Part shown: positions 7,549-17,155 of the stretch, one piece after another
How the letters are laid out: every line of letters begins with the position of its first letter
Position numbering within the stretch: position 1 is the stretch's first letter
From: Undibacterium pigrum
Lineage (GTDB): Bacteria; Pseudomonadota; Gammaproteobacteria; Burkholderiales; Burkholderiaceae_D
Length of the DNA: 64,000 nt
Direction of reading: 5' to 3'
Assembly (NCBI RefSeq): GCF_003201815.1
Contig: NZ_QJKB01000004.1
Coordinates: 310,001 to 374,000, forward strand
Made by a program: the position numbers and the translations under genes
The notes under the pieces: generated by a model
What the model was told of the DNA's origin: nothing
Databases searched by the model: none
What the model saw: only the letters and a program-made list of their open reading frames with translations

Positions 7549-10245
7549 ATGTCACCCCAGATAGACCAGGTGCTGGCCCAGGCCGTAAATGATCCCGATG
7601 TAGTTGAAACAAATGAGTGGCTGGATGCACTTGAATCCGTCATAGAGGCCGAAGGCCCTGAACGTGCGCATTATCTGATGGAGCGCATGGTAGATCTGGC
7701 GCGCCGTCGTGGTGCCCATATTCCGTTTTCCAGCAATACTGCCTACGTGAATACCATTCCGGCTGACCAGGGTGAGCATTGCCCGGGTAACCTGGAAATT
7801 GAAGAGCGTCTGCGCTCTTATATGCGCTGGAATGCCATGGCCATGGTGGTCAAGGCGAATCGCGTTGATGGCGACCTTGGTGGTCACCTGTCCAGCTTTG
7901 CTTCGCTGGCGAATATGCTGGGTATAGGCTTCAACCATTTCTGGCATGCGCCGACTGAAGATCACGGTGGCGATCTGTTGTACATCCAGGGCCATTCTTC
8001 TCCTGGTATCTATGCACGCGCCTTTCTTGAAGGCCGCCTGACTGAAGACCAGTTGTTGCATTTCCGTCGTGAAGTCGATGGCAAGGGCTTGTCTTCTTAC
8101 CCGCATCCAAAACTGATGCCAGACTTCTGGCAATTCCCTACGGTATCGATGGGTCTTGGCCCCTTGATGGCGATTTATCAGGCACGTTTCCTGAAGTATT
8201 TGCATGCACGTGGTATTGCAGACACAGCGAAGCGCAAGGTCTGGGCATTCTGCGGTGATGGTGAGATGGACGAACCAGAATCCATGGGCGCGATCGGCAT
8301 GGCTGGCCGCGAACAGCTGGACAACCTGGTGATGGTCGTCAACTGTAACCTGCAACGTCTGGATGGTCCGGTACGTGGCAATGGCAAGATCATTCAGGAA
8401 CTGGAATCAGATTTCCGCGGTGCTGGCTGGAATGTCGTCAAAGTCATCTGGGGTAGCGGCTGGGATGAATTGCTGGCGAAAGACAAGGACGGCATCCTGC
8501 AAAAAGTGATGATGGAAACCGTTGATGGTGAATACCAGAACTACAAAGCCAAGGATGGTGCCTATGTACGCGCCAACTTCTTTGGCAAGCATCCAAAATT
8601 GCTGGAAATGGTCAGCAAAATGTCGGATGACGATATCTGGCGTTTGACCCGTGGTGGCCATGACCCACACAAGATTTATGCTGCATTCAAAGTTGCACAG
8701 GAAAACAAGGGCCAGCCTACCGTCATTCTGGCGAAGAGTATCAAGGGCTTTGGCTTTGGCAAATCCGGCGAAGCACGCAACACTGCACACAATACCAAGA
8801 AGCTTGACGACGAAGCCATCAAGGCAATGCGTGACCGCTTCCAGTTGCCGATTGCGGATTCTGAGTTGCCAGCAATCCCATTCTTCAAACCCGCTGACGA
8901 CACGCCAGAAATGCAATACCTGCATGCGCGCCGTAAAGAACTGGGTGGCTACCTGCCACAACGCCGTCAAAAAGCCGACGAAGCCTTGGTCGTGCCAGAA
9001 CTGACAGCTTTCCAGGCCATGCTGGAACCAACGGCAGAAGGCCGTGAAATTTCCACGACAGCCGCTTATGTCCGTATTTTGACAGCCTTGCTGCGCGATG
9101 CCAGCCTGGGTCAGCGCGTGGTGCCTATCATGGTCGATGAATCCCGTACCTTTGGTATGGAAGGTCTGTTCCGCCAGATCGGTATTTTCAGCCAGGTCGG
9201 TCAGTTGTATGAGCCTGTCGATAAAGACCAGGTCATGTACTACCGTGAAGACAAGGCTGGTCAAATTTTGCAAGAAGGTATCAATGAAGCCGGTGGTATG
9301 AGCTCATGGATCGCTGCGGCGACTTCCTACTCGACCAATAACCGCGTCATGATCCCGTTCTATACCTATTACTCAATGTTCGGCCTGCAACGTATTGGTG
9401 ATCTGGCCTGGGCTGCTGGCGACATGCGCGCACGCGGCTTCCTGCTCGGCGGTACTGCCGGTCGCACGACACTGAATGGTGAAGGTTTGCAGCATGAAGA
9501 TGGTCACAGCCATGTATTGGCATCGACCATCCCTAACTGTATTCCTTACGACCCTACCTTCGCGCATGAAGTGGCAGTCATCATGCATGATGGCTTGCGC
9601 CGCATGGTGACCGATCAGGAAGATGTGTTCTATTACATCACCCTGATGAATGAAAACTATAGCCATCCAGGTCTGAAAGCCGGTCAGGAAGAGGGCATCA
9701 TCAAGGGCCTGTACCTGTTGCAAAAATCCGAACAAACCACCAAGCATCGCGTGCAACTGATGGGCTCAGGCACTATCTTGCGTGAAGTGATTGCTGGTGC
9801 TGAACTGCTGCAAAACGACTGGGGTATCGCTGCTGACGTCTGGTCTGCACCATCCTTCACTTTGCTGGCCCGTGATGGACAGGATGCTGAACGCTGGAAC
9901 ATGCTGCACCCGACTGCTGAACCACGCGTGCCTTATATCGCTCAATGCCTGAAAGACACGGCTGGCCCTATCGTTGTCGCAACCGATTACATGCGCACCT
10001 TTGCTGAACAGGTACGTGCCTTCATCCCGAAAAACCGCAGCTATAAAGTTCTGGGTACAGATGGTTTTGGCCGTTCTGATTCTCGCGCCAAACTGCGTGA
10101 GTTCTTTGAAGTCAACCGTTACTTCGTGGTCATCGCTGCGTTGAAGACCTTGGCTGATGAAGGTGCATTGTCTGCTTCCGTCGTGGCGCAGGCAATTGCC
10201 AAATACGGTATCAATGCAGATAAACCTAATCCGGTTACTGTGTAA
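7549..10245 (+). CDS. aceE: Pyruvate dehydrogenase E1 component, homodimeric
   Basis: An 898-residue thiamine-diphosphate enzyme that decarboxylates pyruvate and transfers the acetyl group to lipoyl-lysine, the entry step from glycolysis to acetyl-CoA. Length fits the homodimeric AceE family (E. coli 887). Recognisable stretches include the N-terminal ETNEWLDALESV, the E1 motif FNHFWHAPTEDHGGDLLYIQGH, the ThDP-binding motif starting FCGDGEMDEPES and ending near NLQRLDG, and the C-terminal KVLGTDGFGRSDSRAKLREFFEV. It is first in a three-gene operon with aceF and lpdA, with its own promoter at 7436-7463. A 135-base spacer with two hairpins separates it from aceF. Confidence 0.97.
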   Translation: MSPQIDQVLAQAVNDPDVVETNEWLDALESVIEAEGPERAHYLMERMVDLARRRGAHIPFSSNTAYVNTIPADQGEHCPGNLEIEERLRSYMRWNAMAMVVKANRVDGDLGGHLSSFASLANMLGIGFNHFWHAPTEDHGGDLLYIQGHSSPGIYARAFLEGRLTEDQLLHFRREVDGKGLSSYPHPKLMPDFWQFPTVSMGLGPLMAIYQARFLKYLHARGIADTAKRKVWAFCGDGEMDEPESMGAIGMAGREQLDNLVMVVNCNLQRLDGPVRGNGKIIQELESDFRGAGWNVVKVIWGSGWDELLAKDKDGILQKVMMETVDGEYQNYKAKDGAYVRANFFGKHPKLLEMVSKMSDDDIWRLTRGGHDPHKIYAAFKVAQENKGQPTVILAKSIKGFGFGKSGEARNTAHNTKKLDDEAIKAMRDRFQLPIADSELPAIPFFKPADDTPEMQYLHARRKELGGYLPQRRQKADEALVVPELTAFQAMLEPTAEGREISTTAAYVRILTALLRDASLGQRVVPIMVDESRTFGMEGLFRQIGIFSQVGQLYEPVDKDQVMYYREDKAGQILQEGINEAGGMSSWIAAATSYSTNNRVMIPFYTYYSMFGLQRIGDLAWAAGDMRARGFLLGGTAGRTTLNGEGLQHEDGHSHVLASTIPNCIPYDPTFAHEVAVIMHDGLRRMVTDQEDVFYYITLMNENYSHPGLKAGQEEGIIKGLYLLQKSEQTTKHRVQLMGSGTILREVIAGAELLQNDWGIAADVWSAPSFTLLARDGQDAERWNMLHPTAEPRVPYIAQCLKDTAGPIVVATDYMRTFAEQVRAFIPKNRSYKVLGTDGFGRSDSRAKLREFFEVNRYFVVIAALKTLADEGALSASVVAQAIAKYGINADKPNPVTV

Positions 10246-10272
10246 TTTTACGTCTGACACCCACTAACATTT

Positions 10273-10337
10273 CCTGTCTCTCTCATTTTCAGGGAGAGAC
10301 AGGATGAGCGTGAAGCGAGGGTAAAACCTGGCTTCAC
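10273..10337 (+). promoter_or_regulatory. Two tandem hairpins between aceE and aceF
   Basis: The first has a perfect 10-bp stem, CCTGTCTCTC / GAGAGACAGG (10273-10282 and 10294-10303). The second has a 7-bp stem, GTGAAGC / GCTTCAC (10310-10316 and 10331-10337). Neither is followed by a T-run, so they are not simple terminators. They could stabilise the upstream mRNA or mark a processing site; that is inference. Confidence 0.55.
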
Positions 10338-10380
10338 CCCAACCGCTCTGTGACAGCGCAGGGCGACAATGGAGAAAACT

Positions 10381-11706
10381 ATGAGTAGCGTAGAAGTCAA
10401 AGTACCGGATATTGGTGATTTCAAGGAAGTTGAAGTCATTGAGCTGATGGTCAAAGTCGGCGACACCATCAAGGTCGATCAGTCACTGATCACCGTAGAA
10501 TCAGATAAAGCCAGCATGGAAATTCCATCCAGCCATGCTGGTGTGGTCACAGAAATTAAAGTCAAGGTCGGCGACAAGGTTGCTGAAGGTTCCTTGCTGG
10601 TCGTGGTTGATGCTGCGGCAAGTGCAGCGGCGGCACCTACGGCACCTGCGCCTGCGGCTGCTCCAGCAGCAGCTCCCGCGCCAGTAGCGGCAACGCCTGC
10701 ACCAGCGGCTCCCGCAGCAGCACCGGCCCCAGTCGCAGCAGCACCGGCTGCACCTGTAGCAACAGCCAGCGCAGGCAAAGCCCATGCTTCACCATCCATA
10801 CGCAAGTTTGCGCGTGAACTCGGTGTGGACCTGAGTCGTGTTGCTGGTTCCGGCCAAAAAGGCCGCATCACACAAGAAGACGTACAAAACTTCGTCAAGG
10901 GCATCATGGCAGGCAGCACAGCCGTTGCTGCGGTTTCTGCTCCGGCAAAAAATGGCAGTGGCGTTGGCCTCGATGTATTGCCATGGCCATCGCTGGACTT
11001 CAGCAAGTTTGGTGCGACTACGACGTCGCCTTTATCACGCATCAAAAAACTCAGCGGCCCCAATTTGCACCGCAACTGGGTCATGATCCCGCATGTCACG
11101 CAATTTGATGAAGCCGATATCAGCGACCTCGAAGAATTCCGTAAATCTTCGAACGAAGCCCTGGTTAAATCCGGTGTCAAACTGACGATGCTGGCTTTTG
11201 TCATCAAGGCCAGTGTTGCAGCGCTCAAAAAATTCCCGGCATTTAATTCTTCGCTTGATGCGACAGGTGAAAACCTGATCCTGAAGCAGTATTACAACGT
11301 TGGCTTTGCAGCAGATACGCCTAATGGACTGGTCGTACCTGTCGTTAAAAACGCAGACCAGAAAACTCTGTCGCAAATTGCCGTTGAAATGGGTGAGTTG
11401 TCGGCACAGGCACGCGATGGCAAGTTGAAACCTGCTGACATGCAGGGCGCGACTTTCACGATCTCTTCACTCGGCGGTATCGGTGGCACGGCATTCACGC
11501 CTATCATCAATGCGCCTGAAGTGGCGATCCTGGGCTTGTCCAAATCCAGCATCAAACCAGTCTGGGATGGCAAGCAATTCCAGCCGCGCCTGATGTTGCC
11601 ACTGTCACTGTCGTATGACCACCGCGTTATTGACGGTGCCATGGCTGCCAAGTTCACCGCTTATCTGGCTGATGTACTGGCTGATTTGCGTAAAACCTTG
11701 CTGTGA
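10381..11706 (+). CDS. aceF: Pyruvate dehydrogenase E2, dihydrolipoyl acetyltransferase
   Basis: A 441-residue core subunit of the PDH complex that moves the acetyl group to CoA. The order is: one lipoyl domain (residues 1-76, with the lipoylated lysine in [11 protein letters not shown]), an alanine/proline-rich flexible linker (about 80-135), the E1/E3-binding domain ([21 protein letters not shown]), a second short linker, and the catalytic domain ending with the acetyltransferase motif [11 protein letters not shown]. coli AceF has three lipoyl domains; here there is one. Two start codons are in frame. The ATG at 10381 has GGAG six bases upstream, whereas the ATG at 10369 has none. Confidence 0.96.
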   Translation: MSSVEVKVPDIGDFKEVEVIELMVKVGDTIKVDQSLITVESDKASMEIPSSHAGVVTEIKVKVGDKVAEGSLLVVVDAAASAAAAPTAPAPAAAPAAAPAPVAATPAPAAPAAAPAPVAAAPAAPVATASAGKAHASPSIRKFARELGVDLSRVAGSGQKGRITQEDVQNFVKGIMAGSTAVAAVSAPAKNGSGVGLDVLPWPSLDFSKFGATTTSPLSRIKKLSGPNLHRNWVMIPHVTQFDEADISDLEEFRKSSNEALVKSGVKLTMLAFVIKASVAALKKFPAFNSSLDATGENLILKQYYNVGFAADTPNGLVVPVVKNADQKTLSQIAVEMGELSAQARDGKLKPADMQGATFTISSLGGIGGTAFTPIINAPEVAILGLSKSSIKPVWDGKQFQPRLMLPLSLSYDHRVIDGAMAAKFTAYLADVLADLRKTLL

Positions 11707-11720
11707 ACGGAGACCAGACT

Positions 11721-13832
11721 ATGAGCACTATCGAAGTCAAAGTACCCGATATTGGTGATTTCAAAGAAGTTGAAGTCATAGAATTGCTGGTCAAGGTGGG
11801 TGACACCATCAAGGTCGATCAATCGCTGGTGACAGTGGAGTCCGACAAAGCCAGCATGGAAATCCCCTCCAGCCACGCCGGTGTCATCAAGGAATTGAAA
11901 GTCAAGCTCGGTGACAAGATTGCCGAAGGCAGTCTGTTGCTGGTCATTGAAGCTGAGGGGACTGCGGCAAGTGCAGCGCCTGTGGCCCAGGTCGCTCCCG
12001 CCGTTGCGGCTGCTCCAGCACCAGCTCCTGCCGTCGCTCCTGTGGCACCCGTTGCAGCCGCACCTGCCGGGCCAGTCGGCATCGTCGAAGTCAAAGTCCC
12101 TGATATTGGTGATTTCAAAGAAGTTGAAGTCATCGAAATCATGGTCAAGATTGGCGACAGCATCAAGGTAGACCAGTCGCTGATTACCGTCGAATCTGAC
12201 AAGGCCAGTATGGAGATCCCGTCCAGCCATGCCGGTACGGTAAAAGAAATCAAGGTCAAGGTCGGTGACAAGGTTGCTGAAGGCAGCTTGCTGTTACTGG
12301 TTGAAGCTGCAGGCCAGGTCGCGTCTGTTCCTGCTGTTGCCGCTCCAGCAGCACCTGCTGCTGCTCCAGCCGTCCCTGCACCAATCGCTTCCGGCTACAC
12401 CGGCAAGGTCGATGTTGAATGCGACATGATGGTATTGGGCGCGGGTCCTGGCGGTTATTCTGCTGCCTTCCGTTCTGCCGATCTGGGCATGAATACTGTG
12501 CTGGTCGAGCGTTATTCCACGCTCGGTGGTGTCTGCCTGAACGTAGGCTGTATCCCATCCAAGGCACTGCTGCACGTGGCTGCTGTGATTGATGAGACTG
12601 CATCCATGGCTGCACATGGCGTGACATTCGCGAAGCCGGAAATCGACATCGACAAACTGCGCGGTTACAAGGAAAGCGTCATCAAGAAAATGACGACTGG
12701 CCTGAATGGCATGGCAAAAGCCCGCAAGGTCAATGTCGTGCAGGGCGTTGGTCAGTTCCTGAGTCCTAACCATATCGAAGTTACTGCAGCCGATGGCAGC
12801 AAAAAAACCGTACAGTTCAAGCAGGCGATTATTGCCGCTGGCTCTTCTGTAGTGAACCTGCCTTTCGTACCGGCTGACCCACGCATTGTTGATAGTACAG
12901 GCGCGCTGGAATTGCGTCAGATACCAAAACGCATGCTGGTCATCGGTGGTGGCATTATCGGTCTGGAGATGGCGACCGTGTATTCCACCCTGGGTTCACG
13001 CATTGATGTCGTAGAAATGCTGGATGGCCTGATGCAGGGCGCAGACCGTGACATGGTCAAGGTCTGGCAAAAATTCAATGAAAAACGTTTTGACAACATC
13101 ATGTTGAAAACCAAGACGGTTGCTGTTGAAGCCCTGCCTGAAGGCATCAAGGTCACGTTCGAAGCCGCAGAAGCGGGTGGAACTGCACCAGCACCACAAG
13201 TCTATGACCTGGTACTGGTGGCAGTAGGCCGCAGCCCCAACGGCAAGAAGATTGCTGCCGACAAGGCAGGCGTGGCAGTGACTGACCGTGGCTTCATTAA
13301 TGTCGATAAACAAATGCGCACCAATGTGCCGCATATCTTTGCGATTGGTGATCTGGTTGGTCAACCCATGCTGGCACACAAGGCCGTGCATGAAGCCCAT
13401 GTCGCTGCAGAAGCAGCTTCCGGTGAAAAAGCCTACTTCGATGCCAGCGTGATTCCATCGGTTGCCTACACTGACCCTGAAGTCGCATGGGTAGGTATGA
13501 CAGAAGATGAAGCCAAGGCCAAAGGCGTCAAGCTTGAAAAAGGTCACTTCCCATGGGCGGCGTCTGGCCGTGCAGTGGCCAATGGCCGTGACGAAGGCTT
13601 CACCAAGTTGCTGTTCGATGCAGAAACCAAACGTATCGTCGGTGGCGGCATCGTCGGCACGCATGCGGGTGACATGATAGGCGAGATCGCCCTGGCGATA
13701 GAGATGGGTGCTGATGCAGTTGATATCGGCAAAACCATCCATCCACATCCTACCCTGGGTGAATCGATAGGCATGGCGGCTGAGGTGTATAAGGGTGTCT
13801 GTACTGACTTGCCACCACAGCGCAAGAAATAA
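11721..13832 (+). CDS. lpdA: Dihydrolipoyl dehydrogenase (E3) with two N-terminal lipoyl domains
   Basis: A 703-residue fusion. Two lipoyl domains (about 2-77 and 117-193), each with the lysine motif [11 protein letters not shown], are joined by Ala/Pro linkers to a complete flavoprotein E3 of about 470 residues. E3 shows the FAD motif [15 protein letters not shown], the redox disulfide [10 protein letters not shown], the NAD-binding [10 protein letters not shown] and the C-terminal HPHPTLGE. It reoxidises dihydrolipoamide in the PDH complex. A single lipoyl domain on E3 is known in Neisseria P64k and Cupriavidus PdhL; two is less usual. The start at 11721 is chosen because GGAG lies before it; the frame opens at 11703, overlapping the aceF stop. 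A terminator follows. Confidence 0.95.
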   Translation: MSTIEVKVPDIGDFKEVEVIELLVKVGDTIKVDQSLVTVESDKASMEIPSSHAGVIKELKVKLGDKIAEGSLLLVIEAEGTAASAAPVAQVAPAVAAAPAPAPAVAPVAPVAAAPAGPVGIVEVKVPDIGDFKEVEVIEIMVKIGDSIKVDQSLITVESDKASMEIPSSHAGTVKEIKVKVGDKVAEGSLLLLVEAAGQVASVPAVAAPAAPAAAPAVPAPIASGYTGKVDVECDMMVLGAGPGGYSAAFRSADLGMNTVLVERYSTLGGVCLNVGCIPSKALLHVAAVIDETASMAAHGVTFAKPEIDIDKLRGYKESVIKKMTTGLNGMAKARKVNVVQGVGQFLSPNHIEVTAADGSKKTVQFKQAIIAAGSSVVNLPFVPADPRIVDSTGALELRQIPKRMLVIGGGIIGLEMATVYSTLGSRIDVVEMLDGLMQGADRDMVKVWQKFNEKRFDNIMLKTKTVAVEALPEGIKVTFEAAEAGGTAPAPQVYDLVLVAVGRSPNGKKIAADKAGVAVTDRGFINVDKQMRTNVPHIFAIGDLVGQPMLAHKAVHEAHVAAEAASGEKAYFDASVIPSVAYTDPEVAWVGMTEDEAKAKGVKLEKGHFPWAASGRAVANGRDEGFTKLLFDAETKRIVGGGIVGTHAGDMIGEIALAIEMGADAVDIGKTIHPHPTLGESIGMAAEVYKGVCTDLPPQRKK

Positions 13833-13852
13833 GTGAATTTGCTGTAAAGACA

Positions 13853-13885
13853 GCCCTGATGCGTAAAAAGCATCAGGGCTTTTTT
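13853..13885 (+). terminator. Terminator of the PDH operon
   Basis: The perfect 10-bp stem GCCCTGATGC / GCATCAGGGC with a 7-base loop is followed by six T. It lies 20 bases past the lpdA stop. Confidence 0.93.
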
Positions 13886-13900
13886 GTATCCGTCTTTTAG

Positions 13901-14041
13901 GGACCGCTGACTAAGCGTAGCGAGCGGCGCTAGTTTGACGCATTGAAAACCCAGAAGCGCAGTCGTACTTCAGTACGGCGATGAACTTGCAAAAACAGCA
14001 GGTTCAAAATCGCGTCGCGCAGTAGCTTAATCAGTGGTTCC
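13901..14041. repeat. Inverted-repeat element, about 141 bp
   Basis: The ends are imperfect inverted copies: GGACCGCTGACTAAGC at 13901-13916 and GCTTAATCAGTGGTTCC at 14025-14041. The interior contains the small palindrome GTACTTCAGTAC at about 13965-13976. No coding potential. Its architecture resembles the two palindromic elements at 29978 and 46073 (outer inverted ends around an inner GTACT..AGTAC), but the end sequences differ. It fills most of the 335-base gap between lpdA and the M16 gene; the rest is the lpdA terminator and an unremarkable leader. Confidence 0.55.
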
Positions 14042-14167
14042 ATGAACTTGTTCTGCAAACGGTAGTCAAATTGATGCTTTTTGAGCTATCTTTGCGTGTT
14101 GGTCAAACGTAGCTCCATAGAATCTGATCAAGCTCCCTTACAATAAAATATTACAGGTGGTGCAACC

Positions 14168-17062
14168 ATGAAAACCTTTGTACGCAGCACGCTGGCCCTT
14201 GCGCTGGCAACTGCCTTTCTCCCGGCTATTTCTGTTCATGCACAGGATAAAGCTGCCCCTGGCCAGGTAGCGACGGCTGCCAAAGCAGTCAAGCCAGGAC
14301 AAAAAACCGCAGACCTGCTGCCATTCCATGCAACAGAAAAGCTTTTGCCCAATGGCCTGAAAATCATCATCGTGCCGACTGGCTTGCCTAACATCATCTC
14401 ATTGCATATCCCGGTACAGACGGGTTCACGCAATGAGATAGAAGAGGGCAAATCCGGTTTTGCCCATTTCTTTGAGCACATGATGTTTCGCGGCACCAAG
14501 GATATCCCGGCAGACAAGTACAAAGACATCTTGACCGCCACCGGTGCGAGACAAAACGCATACACCAGCGACGACCTGACCAACTATCACACGACATTTT
14601 CCAAAGAAGATCTGGAAACCATGCTGAGGATAGAGGCTGACCGTTTCCAGAACCTGTCCTACAGCGAAGCAGACTTCAAGACAGAATCGCGTGCGGTACT
14701 TGGTGAATACAATAAAAACAGCGCCAACCCCATCAGCAAACTGTTTGAAGTCATGCGCGATGCGGCTTACCAGAAACATACCTACAAACATACCACCATG
14801 GGCTTTCTCAAGGATATTGAGGACATGCCCAATCAATATGCCTATTCCAAGGTCTTCTTTGACCGCTGGTACCGCCCTGAGCGCACCACTGTCATCATCG
14901 CCGGTGATGTAGAGCCGCAAAAAGCCATTGCCCTGGTTGAGAAATACTGGGGTAAATGGCAGCGTGGCAAGGTGCAGCCTGCTGTTCCGGCAGAACCACC
15001 AGCGACAGGTGCGATCTACAAGCATGTGCCATGGCCTAGCCCAACTCTGCCGTATGTGACAGTGGCTTTCCATGCACCGGCTTTTTCTGAAGTGAACAAG
15101 GAACATGCGGCCCTGCGTCTGCTGCTGAACCTGTCTTTCGGTTCTACCTCCGCCTTGAACAAGCGCTTGCAGCAAGACGAACAAAAGGTTGATCAGTTGT
15201 TTGACTTTACACCAGATAATGTTGACCCTGGCCTGGCGACCATAGGTGCACGCGTCAAGAAGCCGGAAGACGTGGTGTATGTGCGCGATGCCATCCTCAA
15301 AACTGTTGCTGGCATCACCGCCAAACCTCTGTCTGACAAAGAACTGGCCGATGCCAAGTCTGCACTTAAATACGGCGTGATACGCTCGCTCGATAACACC
15401 GAACAAATCGCCTCTACTCTGGTGCGCTTTGTCCATTACAAGCGTTCTTACGCGACCATGAATCAGTTCTATCAGCTCATAGATAGTCTGACGCCAGCCG
15501 ACTTGCAAGCAGCGGCGAAGAAATACCTGAGCGATGACAGCATGATCGTCACCACGCTGTCGAATACAGCCTTGCCTGCCGAGGTTAGCCAGTTGCCCAA
15601 GCTGGCCAGCTTTGCCGACAAGAGCACAGGTGCCAAGTTCGACATGCTGGTACAAAAATCAGCTCTGCCACAGATACGCTTCAAGCTGGTGTTCAATGCC
15701 GGTGCAGCCAATGACCCGGCAGGCAAAGAAGGTCTGGCAGCCCTGACAGCAGCCATGGTCGATGCGGCTGGCTCCAAAGAGCGCAAGATTGATGAAATCA
15801 AGAAGGCCTTGTTCCCGCTGGCAGCCAGCTTCAATGGCCTGACCGACAAGGAAATGACCACCTTCAGCGGTTCCGTCCATAAAGACAAATGGGATGATCT
15901 GATCAATATCGCCTTGCCACAATTGCTGGAACCCGGCTTCCGCGAAGAAGATTTCCGCCGTCTCAAGGATGCGCAAAAGAATGCCCTGACGCTGGATTTG
16001 AAAGACAATAACGAAGAAGAACTTGCCAAAGAACGCCTGCAAACCAATGTGTTTGCAGCATCGCCCTATGCCCACCCTGTGCTCGGTACGATCAAGGGCA
16101 TAGATGCGATTACGCTGGATGATGTCAAACAGTTCTGGAAACAGGCTTACACCAAGGGTGCGTTGAAGGTTGGTATTTCCGGTGACGTGACAGAAGCAAT
16201 GCAGGCGTCCCTGCAACAAGCCCTGGCGAAATTGCCAGAGGGTGCAGGCATTGCGCGCATTGCTGCACCTGTGGGCAAGGTAAGCAAGGGACTGGAGGTA
16301 GAGATCATAGAAAAGAATACGCGCGCAACCGCTATCTCTTTGGGGCAGCCTATCACAGTGACGCGTGCGCATCCTGACTTTGCCGCCTTGTGGCTGGCCA
16401 AGACCTGGCTGGGCGAACACCGTGCCAGTTCATCCCATTTGTACCAGCGTATACGCGAAGTACGTGGCATGAATTATGGCGACTATGCGTATATCGAAGC
16501 CTTCCCTGGCGGCATGTTCCAGTTCTTCCCGACTGCCAACAGGGCGCGTCAGTCTCAATTGTTTGAAATCTGGATACGTCCGGTCGCGCCGGAAAATGCC
16601 CAGATGGCCATACGTGTCGCGCTGACCGAGTTCGACAGAATGGTCAACAAGGGACTGAGCAAGGAAGAATTTGAGATCACCCGTGCTTACCTGATGAAGA
16701 ACGTCTTCATGATGACGGCCACCCAGGACCAGCAGCTAGGCTATGCCATGGATTCGCAATGGCACCATACGCCAGAATTCACGAAGATGATGCGTGATAA
16801 CCTGAGCAAGCTGAGCCTGGCAGGTGTCAATGCAGCCATCAAAAAGCATTTGTCGGCAGAAAACCTGTCCGTCGTCATCATCGCTAAAGACGCTGCCGAC
16901 CTCAAGGCAAAACTGGTGGCCGATGCCGAATCACCGATCAAATACAATTCTGATAAACCCAGGGAATTGCTGGACGAAGACCAGATCATCGGCAAACGCA
17001 AGCTCAACATCAAGGCTGAGGCTGTCAGCATCACACCAGCAAGCAAGGTATTTGCTGATTAA
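14168..17062 (+). CDS. Exported M16 family zinc peptidase
   Basis: A 964-residue two-module peptidase of the pitrilysin/insulinase type. A signal peptide (1-25, ending SVHAQ) sends it to the periplasm. The inverted zinc motif HFFEH is at residues 100-104 (H100, H104, catalytic E103) and the third ligand glutamate is in ESRAVLGEY near 180. The first module carries the active site. The second (from about 500) is the catalytically silent M16 half, so both halves of the clamshell sit in one polypeptide. Family members degrade peptides in the envelope; the natural substrate is unknown. The GGTGG ribosome site is moderate. Monocistronic, with a strong terminator. Confidence 0.93.
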   Translation: MKTFVRSTLALALATAFLPAISVHAQDKAAPGQVATAAKAVKPGQKTADLLPFHATEKLLPNGLKIIIVPTGLPNIISLHIPVQTGSRNEIEEGKSGFAHFFEHMMFRGTKDIPADKYKDILTATGARQNAYTSDDLTNYHTTFSKEDLETMLRIEADRFQNLSYSEADFKTESRAVLGEYNKNSANPISKLFEVMRDAAYQKHTYKHTTMGFLKDIEDMPNQYAYSKVFFDRWYRPERTTVIIAGDVEPQKAIALVEKYWGKWQRGKVQPAVPAEPPATGAIYKHVPWPSPTLPYVTVAFHAPAFSEVNKEHAALRLLLNLSFGSTSALNKRLQQDEQKVDQLFDFTPDNVDPGLATIGARVKKPEDVVYVRDAILKTVAGITAKPLSDKELADAKSALKYGVIRSLDNTEQIASTLVRFVHYKRSYATMNQFYQLIDSLTPADLQAAAKKYLSDDSMIVTTLSNTALPAEVSQLPKLASFADKSTGAKFDMLVQKSALPQIRFKLVFNAGAANDPAGKEGLAALTAAMVDAAGSKERKIDEIKKALFPLAASFNGLTDKEMTTFSGSVHKDKWDDLINIALPQLLEPGFREEDFRRLKDAQKNALTLDLKDNNEEELAKERLQTNVFAASPYAHPVLGTIKGIDAITLDDVKQFWKQAYTKGALKVGISGDVTEAMQASLQQALAKLPEGAGIARIAAPVGKVSKGLEVEIIEKNTRATAISLGQPITVTRAHPDFAALWLAKTWLGEHRASSSHLYQRIREVRGMNYGDYAYIEAFPGGMFQFFPTANRARQSQLFEIWIRPVAPENAQMAIRVALTEFDRMVNKGLSKEEFEITRAYLMKNVFMMTATQDQQLGYAMDSQWHHTPEFTKMMRDNLSKLSLAGVNAAIKKHLSAENLSVVIIAKDAADLKAKLVADAESPIKYNSDKPRELLDEDQIIGKRKLNIKAEAVSITPASKVFAD

Positions 17063-17095
17063 CATTGATGAACACTGAGTAGTATCTGCGTGTTT

Positions 17096-17135
17096 AAAAG
17101 CCCTGCAATCAATCACGATTGCAGGGCTTTTTTTT
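17096..17135 (+). terminator. Terminator of the M16 peptidase gene
   Basis: The stem AAAAGCCCTGCAATC / GATTGCAGGGCTTTT with a 6-base loop runs into eight T. Because the left arm begins with A residues it may also work for the minus-strand methyltransferase gene that ends at 17156. Confidence 0.93.
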
Positions 17136-17155
17136 GGGATCTGTCATTCATGCCG

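Noticed and set aside
8407..9273. 288-codon frame antisense to aceE
   Set aside because: Shadow of aceE; the composition (many Phe, Gln, His, Cys) is typical of antisense frames.
10620..12390. Apparent repeats of Ala/Pro-rich sequence as a separate repeat element
   Set aside because: These are the flexible linkers and lipoyl domains of the PDH E2 and E3 genes, explained by protein function.
14426..15655. 409-codon frame antisense to the M16 peptidase gene
   Set aside because: Lies entirely opposite a well-supported gene whose codon use explains the open frame; no recognisable domain.
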